A stretch of DNA of 64,000 bases from positions 17,817,792 to 17,881,791 of the forward strand of contig NC_079511.1 of NCBI RefSeq assembly GCF_000801105.2, given 5' to 3'. Positions 56,377-64,000 of the stretch are shown here, piece after piece. The stretch's first letter is position 1. Every line of letters starts with the position of its first letter. The notes below the pieces were generated by a model. That model was not told where the DNA came from and did no database searches. It saw only the letters and a list, made by a program, of their open reading frames with translations. The DNA comes from Raphanus sativus (taxonomy: Eukaryota > Streptophyta > Magnoliopsida > Brassicales > Brassicaceae). The translations under genes and the position numbers were made by a program.

Positions 56377-57573
56377 AATTTTCACTCTGGCCCAGTAGTT
56401 ATTAGGTTTTTCTTGTCTTTGTTCGCGTTGCAGAGGAGAATCACCTCTTCGGATCACATCGTCTCTAAATAAAGCAGTGTAACGTCTGCATTATCAGTCT
56501 TCCCCATTAAACCAAGCATTTACGTGGTCTTCACCACTCCCCCACTCTCTAGCACTAAATCAGCTTCATCACTCTCCAAGGTAACTCCGCCTATAAATTT
56601 GTTTCTTGGTTGCGATGAACATCCTCACCGCTAGGAAATCAGAAAGGACAACATCTGTCAAGCTCATCGCTCTTTCCACTTATTTTCTTTCTTTGCTTTA
56701 TTTTGCTTTCACACATGTGGCTCAAAGTTTTATTTAGGACATTTTAGTGGTTATTGTACCTCTTTAAATAATTTTGAGGTTGCAGCTTTAGCTATTTGTT
56801 GGTGTGAATAAGAAACTCATTTTAATGGTAAATCTGTAGTATGAAGATTTGGGAGCTATAGTTCTGTAATATTTGTTATCTACATTACTGATTTCCTCTG
56901 TAAGTCAGAAAAGCATGACAAGCTGTGTAAAGAATAGACATTGCGATTTTGCCAAGTTTAGTGAGAAATGCCAAAAATAGGTATATTTGGTTACTTTGAG
57001 GACTCGAAAACTCAGCAGAGACATAGACTGTAATTCTAATCTAACTGAGCAGTTGGGTGTTCATAAAGATTATAACATTTATTTTTTTGTTTTTTAAGGA
57101 AACTTTCTCATAAAAAGTGACAAAATTCAGCAATTTGGAGCTTTCTTCTCCAAAAGATCTACCTACCAGCAGCTGTGAAGTATCAAAAAGGTGATGATTT
57201 GTATAGAGAGATCGAGCACGAGATGTGGAGGAGCATATGAGATTTGAAGTAGCTTGGATTATGTGAAAGCTGGATTGAGTTTTATTAGAGTATATTGGTT
57301 TATTACGGTTTAGTTCGGTTATGTGCATACCGTTATGTGTAAACCATCTATAAATACATTTGTAATGTTGACTTTCAACACTTAACAGAAATAGAAAGAG
57401 TTTGTTACGATCTCCATCTTCTTCGTTTCATCAACTCTAAGATGGTATCAGAGCTTTGAGGCTGAAACCTCAAGCGATCCGTTTCTTTTCTTCTTTCTTT
57501 GACCTCCGATTGATCGATGGTTCTCTCGATCGATCCCCTCTCTGTTTTCTGATCATCGTTCCCGTTCGACTCT

Positions 57574-59073
57574 GTGAAGATGGTGGTGATTGCACGAAGA
57601 TCGCACCGTATCGCGAGACAAGCTCCGTCGTCAGCTCGTCGAGTTCCTATTCCGGAAGACTCAGCTCCGACGTCGCCTGTATCTCCGATCGCTGTCGATC
57701 TACCCTTGGATAACATTCACTCACCTTTCTTCCTCACCAGTGGTGACAATCCAGGTCTCTCTATCATCTCCGAAGTATTAGATGGTACGAATTATGATAA
57801 CTGGAGCATAGCGTTGAAGATTGCCTTAGATGCTAAGAATAAGCTAGCATTCATTGACGGATCTATAGCTAGGCCTCTCGAATCACATCCTTATTCCCGG
57901 ATCTGGTCTCGATGTAACTCTATGGTTAAGTCTTGGATTCTCAATGTTGTTTCAAAGCAGATCTACAAAAGTATCCTCCGATTCAATGACGCCGTTGAAA
58001 TCTGGAAAGATCTGGAAACTCGTTTTCACATCACTAATCTTCCACGCTCTTATCAGTTGACTCAGCAGGTATGGTCTTTACAGCAAGGATCTATGGATTT
58101 GGCGACATATTACACCACTCTAAAGACGCTTTGGGATGAGCTTGAGGGTGCTAATTGTGTTGACACTTGCCATCATTGTGACTGCTGCAAAGCAACTGAA
58201 AAGAAAGCAGATCATGCGAAGGTTATTAAGTTTCTTGCTGGCTTAAATGAGTCTTACTCTGTCATCAGGAGTCAAATCATCATGAAGAAGCACGTTCCTG
58301 AGCTCTCTGAGATCTATAACTTGCTGGATCAGGATTTTAATCAGAGAAATCTCACTCCAGTATTGACTGCGACTGCTTTTCATGTTAATGCTCCTGATCA
58401 ATCTACTGCCGCTATGCCTCTTGACAATGCAGCTCAAACTTCTGTTCCTCCTAAGCAGAACAGACCGATTTGTTCTCATTGTGGTTATAACGGACACACT
58501 GTGGATACTTGCTACAAGATCCATGGCTATCCAGTTGGGTTTAAGCACAAGCCAAAACAACAAGCCGATAAAAGTTCATCAACTCCGAAATACAACAATG
58601 CTAAACCTATTGTTGCTCAGATGGGATTTGTGGACTCGGTTTCAAATGTTGTCAACAGCCTTACTAAAGAACAAATAGAGGGTGTGATTGCTTACTTCAA
58701 CACTCAGCTCAAGCCACAAATGCAAGCCAACTGTGTTGCTTCTACTTCTGGAGGCACAATAACAGCTCTCCCGGGTATGGCTTTCTCTTCCTCTACACTC
58801 TGTTTTGTTGGAATGTTGAAAGCAACCAGGAATGCCATGTCTTCAGAGACGTGGTTTATAGACAGTGGAGCTACACATCATGTGGCTCATGATAAAAACC
58901 TTTTTCTGGATCTCACTGATTCAGTTAGTACTTCTGTTACTCTCCCCACCGGTCTTGGTATTAAGATTGCTGGCATTGGTTCTATCAGACTTCATGACTC
59001 TTTGATATTACGAAATGTCTTATATCTACCTGACTTTAGGGGGAATCATCACTGCAGTATTGGTCTACGTTGA
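57574..59073 (+). CDS. copia gag plus start of protease (right arm)
   Basis: 499 residues from ATG 57574. DGTNYDNWSIALKIALDAKN and FNDAVEIWKDLETRFHITNL mark the UBN2-type gag; LYSLQQ-like LTQQVWSLQQGSMDLATYYT follows. The zinc knuckle is CSHCGYNGHTVDTCYKIHGY at about residue 297. The protease begins with WFIDSGATHHVAHD (Asp in DSGA) and continues to LPDFRG, where the frame meets the deletion junction (near 59037) and ends. A complete gag could still be made, so this copy could package RNA if PR and RT are supplied. Confidence 0.9.
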   Translation: MKMVVIARRSHRIARQAPSSARRVPIPEDSAPTSPVSPIAVDLPLDNIHSPFFLTSGDNPGLSIISEVLDGTNYDNWSIALKIALDAKNKLAFIDGSIARPLESHPYSRIWSRCNSMVKSWILNVVSKQIYKSILRFNDAVEIWKDLETRFHITNLPRSYQLTQQVWSLQQGSMDLATYYTTLKTLWDELEGANCVDTCHHCDCCKATEKKADHAKVIKFLAGLNESYSVIRSQIIMKKHVPELSEIYNLLDQDFNQRNLTPVLTATAFHVNAPDQSTAAMPLDNAAQTSVPPKQNRPICSHCGYNGHTVDTCYKIHGYPVGFKHKPKQQADKSSSTPKYNNAKPIVAQMGFVDSVSNVVNSLTKEQIEGVIAYFNTQLKPQMQANCVASTSGGTITALPGMAFSSSTLCFVGMLKATRNAMSSETWFIDSGATHHVAHDKNLFLDLTDSVSTSVTLPTGLGIKIAGIGSIRLHDSLILRNVLYLPDFRGNHHCSIGLR

Positions 59074-60025
59074 TGATATAATCATCGCTAGTAACACTGA
59101 TACTGATGTTGATCAACTCAAGATTGATCTAAGCTCTGCGTTTAAACTCCGAGATCTTGGTCCTTTGAAGTACTTTCTTGGCTTGGAGATTGCTCGCTCT
59201 AGCAAAGGTATATTTGTCTGTCAACGAAAGTACACTCTTGGACTCTTGGAGGACACAGGTTTACTTGCCTGCAAGCCCTCTCCTATTCCAATGGATCCAA
59301 ATGCAAAACTCTGTTTGGATTCACAGGAACCTCTGTTAGATGATCCTGCTGCTTATCGACGTTTGGTGGGTCGTATGATGTATTTGACGATTACTAGACC
59401 GGATATCACGTTTGCTGTCAACAAGCTTTGCCAGTATACCTCTGCTCCGAAGAAGTCTCATCTTCAAGCAGCATATAAAGTTCTGCATTACTTGAAAGGA
59501 ACCATCGGTCTTGGCCTATTCTACTCTGTTGATTCTGATTTGGTTCTACAAGCTTTTACTGATGCTGACTGGGCTTCTTGCCTTGACTCTCGTCGCTCTA
59601 CGTCGGGTTACTGCATGTTTCTTGGTAACAGCTTGATATCTTGGCGTTCCAAGAAGCAGCAAACTGTTTCTCACTCGTCTGCAGAATCGGAATATCGTGC
59701 AATGGAATATGGCTCTCGCGAGGTCATCTGGCTTCGTAACCTGCTAGCTGAGTTGCAGTCACCTCAGCCTGGTCCGGTTCCTTTCTACTGCGATTCCACT
59801 GCTGCTATTCACATTGCCACAAATCCGGTTTTTCATGAGCGAACAAAACACATCGAGCTTGACTGTCATCAGGTCCGGGAACGAGTTCTCTTGGGTTTCA
59901 TCAAGCTCCTTCATGTTCGTACGAATAACCAGGTGGCCGATATCTTCACAAAAGCTCTGTACTCTCCGCAATTCTACTCTCTTGTGGGCAAGATGGCATT
60001 GAAATCTATCTATTTGCCATCTTGA
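59015..60025 (+). pseudogene. copia RT C-terminal part and RNase H (right arm)
   Basis: The frame overlaps the gag frame at the junction; true pol text starts with ITAVLVYVDDIIIASNT (catalytic YVDD). It continues with DLGPLKYFLGLEIARS and the RNase H text DADWASCLDSRRSTSGYCMF, HSSAESEYRAM and KHIELDCHQVRERV, ending VADIFTKAL. Everything from mid-protease to just before YVDD (integrase and RT fingers) is missing in one deletion. The same junction is present in both arms, so it predates the inverted duplication. Confidence 0.9.
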
Positions 60026-61723
60026 GGGGGAATATTAGAGTATATTGGTTTATTACGGTTTAGTTCGGTTATGTGCATACCTTTATGTGTAAACCATCTA
60101 TAAATACATTTGTAATGTTGACTTTCAACACTTAACAGAAATAGAAAGAGTTTGTTACGATCTTCATCTTCTTCGTTTCATCAACTCTAAGAAGTTTTGA
60201 GACGCAAAGGGATTTGAGAAGGTCATAAGAGATGTGATTTCAAGGGCTAAAGGGATTGGCTCCAGAGATCATTGGGAGGCTTTAGTGGATGTGAGTGTAC
60301 TCTCAAGCCATGTCATCCTCATCCTCTGCATCAGCTTCTCTTTTACTGTATTTATTCAAACTGGGATTCTTTTATCCACTGCCCTCCTCTCTATTGGTTC
60401 CCCTCTCCGTACGTCTCTCTCTGTATTTGACTTCATATATAAGATACGCTTAATTTTCTGAATTGCTGAGTGTCTGCCTATTTCTTCTTTGTCTGCGTTT
60501 AGATCTTGTCAAAGTCCACCAATTTTTGGAAAGCGCAAACTCACAAGGTTTCTTGGTGCTTCGTATAAAAACCATTTTTAAAGTTTTCATCTTTTCCAGA
60601 GTTTCTTAGTTGAACACCCTGACTTAAGGCGCTAACGTTGAATATTAAACAAAGAACACTCTTTCTGGAAGCTCTCTTTTGTCTAATTTTATGGGGTTTG
60701 TATGTTTATTGGTCTACCATTCTCCATGAGCTTTCTCTTATGGTTCACACTCTGCCAAGGTGATTCCTTGACAGAACAAAACCTGGAGGGACATGGCTTC
60801 CTGATGTATTTATTTGTATGGCTGAATGATTTCTGTTTTCTCCAAGCCATTACAAAGGCGAGAATAATAGTTTGGCTGTTGTATGGCGAGATGAACGCTT
60901 TGATGATTCACGATTTAAGAATGACATTCAAAAAACTTGGCGAGGGAGCAAGTATCATGAATACCTCTATTGATAATTCTGTTCTATTGTTGATCTTTCA
61001 GTACAATTCCACTGATTTTGATACGAGATAATTCAGGTTTGTGATGCAGTGTCAATTCACATTTATTTGCTTTATTTTTTCAGCATGGCATATAAGGCAT
61101 AAGATTATTCATTTGATATGTTTTTCATGATTACGTAATCAGAGGAGGTCGAATATTCCCTTTATTCAGGTGACAAAAACCAAACCTCCAATGGGCAATG
61201 GTTGATCTAAAACTCCATGAACCAATAAAATAAATTAAACTGAAATTTGTGTTTCTCCCTCTTTGTTTTTCATGTAGTCAAGTGGTTAAATCTGCTCCAT
61301 CAAAGATCATTGCCCTCTCTTTTCGGGGGACTGAATAGTGTATTCATCTGTGCAAGAATTTTTTTTGTCTAGAGCAAGTTAATTTTTTTTGTTTTTTTTT
61401 TTAAAGGCAATTTTTTTTTTGTTACATCTCTACATTTGTAAAAACCAGCACCAGAGATTAAACAACTCAGGTTATTCCAACAGTTTATGACTTTACCAAC
61501 ATATGCAAGGTTTCAAAGTTAACAATTATATGTTTTTCCAAAAAACAAAAACATGAATTGTTTTCTCTTTTAACAAATTGTTTGCCACTGCTACACTGCA
61601 CTGAAAAAAGTTCATCCTCCAATTTAACTTACAATAAAATCAAACAACAAAATTGTTATATACATATTATCATCACACAATATAAAGTTAGCATTTCCGC
61701 GCGAAGCGCGAACCAACCACTAG

Positions 61724-61783
61724 TATATTTATAAACTTACAAATTTTTATTAGTTACTTTCTTTTATGCAACTTTCTACTGAT
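61724..61783. other. Short stretch between the Helitron end and the gypsy LTR (right arm)
   Basis: 60 bp of AT-rich sequence, the original Helitron target next to the gypsy LTR. Confidence 0.6.
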
Positions 61784-62289
61784 TGTTGGGGATGGATTGT
61801 CACCACCCACAAGGCTCAGCAAACAGGAGGCCCATTACCATTGATTGAGAGACTACCGGCTCGGAAGCCGGCTCCCGATGAGCTATGACTCGGCTCGTGA
61901 CTGCTTTGACTAGATGACGAGTAGCCGAAGACAGCGACCAAACGGCTCGGGCCGAACAGTCATTTCGACTAAGCCCGCAGGCTTAAAGGCCCATAAGCAA
62001 AGGAAAGGAATTAGGTTTAAGACAACCGACCTGAGAGACTATATAAGGAGTTGAGGACAAGAAGAAAAGGCATCACCACTTTGACACACAGACTTGCGGC
62101 TAGATTAGGGTTTCCATTACTCTCTTTGAATCTCGCCGCTCTCTTGTACTTCCGGCTAGGAGCTTTCCGAGCATCGACTAGCCGGCTTTCTTACTCTTGT
62201 ACCCTCGTTATTCCGACTCTAATAAAACATCTCTGTTCGTCCCACTCTTGAGTTCTTTTACTTTCTGTTGACCAAACTCACCTCAAACA
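61784..62289 (+). repeat. 5' LTR of the gypsy element, right arm
   Basis: TGTTGGGGATGG to CCTCAAACA, 506 bp. TATATAAGGAG near 62040 is a good TATA box and AATAAAA near 62220 a good polyadenylation signal. PBS-like TGGCGCCCACCGTGGGG at 62292-62308. Confidence 0.87.
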
Positions 62290-62338
62290 ATTGGCGCCCA
62301 CCGTGGGGCCTGATCAGAGTAACGTTTCTTAGACCGAT

Positions 62339-63980
62339 ATGACGACTGGCGACTCGAACCCCGGCACTTCCGGTGAAGCGCCCGAGCTTACGCCTCCGCC
62401 TCCTCCTCCTTTTCTCTCGTCGGAATTTATGAGCTCCGTGATGGCTCGTCTCGCACATCAAGAAGAAGACCAGAAAACGACGAATGAGCAGCTCGCAGCC
62501 CTGGTAGCTGCTCTCACCGCTCCTGCTGGGCCGACAAGTCGTTCCCAGCCTGTCTGCCGCCATCTTTTCCCTCCAACACCGGCGGAAGACCACGCAGTCG
62601 ACGAATCTGACCACGCAGTCGATGATTCGCGAGATCGCCGAGCTCAAACTCAGCCTTCAACAGATGAGCTCGCAGATCCATCAAGCAACGAGCGCAGCCC
62701 CTCAGATTGACATCGTCATTGCCTCCACTTCTCGCTCGCCCTTCGCTAGCGAGTTAACCAGAGTCCAGCTCTGCAAAATAGAAAAGCTTCGTCTCCCCGA
62801 GTACAAACCCGGTGGCGACCCTGTCGAGCATCTAACAGCCTTCAATATAGCGATGGCCAGAGCTCGTCTTTCCGACGAAGAGAAGGACGCGGGATACTGT
62901 CAGCTCTTCATCGAAACACTAAACGAGCAAGCGCTAACCTGGTTCTCACAACTCAGCGAGAACTCGATTCGAAGCTTCCGAGGCCTCTCGGCTGTGTTCC
63001 TCAAGACTTACATCATGTTCACTAAGCGAGCAGCAACCGCTTCTAGCCTGTGGAATATGGCGCAAACAAAGGACCAAAGCCTTAAAGACTACATGGAAAA
63101 GTTCAAGACGATCGTTTCCAGAGTCGATGTTCCTGATCACATCACTATCAACGCCTTGATGAATACTCTCCTCGTCAACTCGAAGTTTCGCAAGGACTTG
63201 TATTCCAACCCTACGACTTCGCTCCCTGACGCTATCGCCAGATCTCACAACTTCATCCGAATGGAAGAAGACACCAAGGCGATAATCCGAAAGCAGAACG
63301 CAGCCAAGCCTGCAGCAGCCAAGAGTGCGGGTGCTCGGACCGAGCCGCGCCAGCACGCACCAAATGATACTGGCAGTAAAAAGGGCGGCCTCCTCTACGT
63401 CGTAGATGAGAACAACGCTCCTGTTTCGACTATGGTCATGCACGACAAAAAATGGAATGTCTATCAGCGAGAAACCGACTCTCCAGATGCGTCTCCCAGT
63501 ACCCCGAGTGCTGGAACCGTGGCTAAAGTCGATTCGGCGACATGACCGACCAGAACGCCCATCGATCTCACAAAGCATTGCAAGTATCACGATGTCAAGG
63601 GGCACGATACGACTGAGTGAAAATCCCTTTACGCCCAGTTCCTCTCCTCGATTGAAAGAGGGGATTACAAGATCCAGCCTCCGAAACCCAAGCCAAAGGG
63701 CGAAAACAGCTGGAGCAGGAACAAAGACAAGAAAACTCAGCGAAAATCGCAGGGCAAAAACCGTAAAAGTGACAAGCAGCCAAAGGACGCGGACAAGGCT
63801 GCCCGAGAGACCGATGATGACGACGATTCGGCCGACGACGATCAGCCGGCCAATCGCCAACGCATCGAAGTAATCCGTGTCCAACCACAAGGAGTGACCG
63901 AACCAAATTCCTCGTCCGACGAGGAAGACGACATGAAAACTTCCCAAAGTACCACAGACCTTCGGTTCCTCCTCGAACGA
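62339..63980 (+). pseudogene. Ty3/gypsy gag, right arm
   Basis: The first frame (62339-62710) has a Pro-rich N-terminus and an Ala-rich helix (EQLAALVAALTAPAG). A frameshift near 62620 moves to 62622-63545, with the Retrotrans_gag core: EHLTAFNIAMARARLSDEEK, LTWFSQLSENSIRSFRGLSA and DYMEKFKTIVSRV. The zinc-finger region (CKYHDVKGHDTTE) loses its third Cys to TGA at 63618-63620, and the frame 63406-63873 is a shadow. A Lys/Asp-rich tail runs to the window end. Protease and RT, if present, lie beyond 64000. Confidence 0.85.
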
Positions 63981-64000
63981 AAGTTCAAATCTACTGCCGA

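Larger units (their letters stand above)
57283..60192 (+). mobile_element. Internally deleted Ty1/copia element, right arm
   Basis: LTRs 57283-57442 and 60033-60192 (160 bp each) begin TATTAGAG and end CTCTAAGA, so the termini are TA...GA rather than TG...CA. A five-base target duplication AGTTT flanks it (57278-57282 and 60193-60197). PBS TGGTATCAGAGC (initiator Met) at 57443-57454; PPT CTTGAGGGGGA at 60021-60031. The interior is about 2.6 kb and lacks integrase and the N-terminal half of RT. It is inserted in the Helitron. Confidence 0.92.
56248..61723 (+). mobile_element. Helitron, right arm, both ends present
   Basis: 5' end TCTATACTAATAAAG (56248), preceded by A; 3' end with hairpin CGCGCGAAGCGCG (61697-61709) and CTAG (61720-61723) followed by T: the expected insertion between A and T. 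About 5.5 kb including a 2.9-kb copia insertion. No Rep/helicase is visible, so it is non-autonomous. Non-copia parts (56400-57277 and 60198-61690) show no recognised gene; small frames such as 60234-60461 and 60702-61031 could be captured host fragments. Confidence 0.8.
48606..64000. repeat. Giant inverted repeat, arms of at least 7.6 kb
   Basis: Every feature of 48606-56229 recurs in reverse at 56377-64000; mirrored coordinates sum to 112606 near the centre and 112607-112608 farther out. The spacer is 56230-56376. The right arm is cut by the window end, so the real size is unknown. Scattered base differences distinguish the arms (for example PLVNAAQ against PLDNAAQ in gag; TGC against TGA at 63618), roughly one percent by eye. 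Confidence 0.95.

Noticed and set aside
48606..64000. Palindrome as a trivial assembly duplication
   Set aside because: Not fully excluded, but many single-base differences between the arms and a unique spacer make a simple copy error less likely.
1..64000. tRNA or rRNA genes
   Set aside because: None seen; the tRNA-like matches are short retrotransposon primer sites.

Overview
This is plant nuclear DNA, almost certainly from a Brassica-type crucifer and from pericentromeric heterochromatin. The evidence is a long block of 177-bp HindIII-type satellite, several Athila-group Ty3/gypsy elements with a tRNA-Asp primer site, a Kaonashi/VANDAL-like Mutator element that carries a DUF1985-Ulp1 gene, a Helitron with crucifer-type ends, and one spliced host gene, a plastid-type dienelactone hydrolase. 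There is a 100-N assembly gap at 17162-17261.

Layout. 1-3976: 3' half of a non-autonomous Athila-like element (E1) with its 3' LTR. 3982-4150: array of a TCGATCGA motif with 24-bp period. 4151-9634: about 31 satellite monomers. 9635-9980: fragment of an older LTR. 9981-17161: a second element of the E1 family (E2) with 5' LTR, PBS, broken gag, retropepsin and extra 3' ORFs, but no reverse transcriptase or integrase. 17262-26115: a more complete but frameshifted Athila (E3) with gag, PR-RT-RNaseH, integrase and the Athila ORF-1 protein, cut off by element X. 26116-29016: X, a gag-only LTR element on the minus strand. 29017-33633: 3' half of a third E1-type element (E4). 33634-36886: remnant of a minus-strand Ty1/copia element.

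37086-38203: the host gene (minus, three exons). 38390-47130: the Mutator-like element, with a decayed DUF1985-Ulp1 gene (plus) facing a decayed mudrA-type transposase (minus). Eight arrays of AAGTCGTC/GACGACTT lie only in its introns and flanks. 47861-48309: small TIR element with a telomere-like interior. 48606-64000: a giant inverted repeat, arms of about 7.6 kb or more around a 147-bp spacer. The right arm runs off the window. Each arm holds Helitron sequence with a nested, internally deleted copia element, then the LTR and gag of a Ty3/gypsy element.

The elements form a nested record: satellite, then an old LTR, then Athila-like elements, then element X; and gypsy, then Helitron, then copia, then inverted duplication. 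Non-autonomous E1/E2/E4 lack RT and IN but share PBS, LTR-end palindrome, hairpin and PPT types with E3, so an Athila like E3 could have mobilised them (inference). The most interesting candidates are the motif arrays paired with the DUF1985-Ulp1 gene, which resemble a transposon anti-silencing system, and the TCGATCGA word that recurs in coding and non-coding parts of all the Athila-like elements regardless of reading frame.
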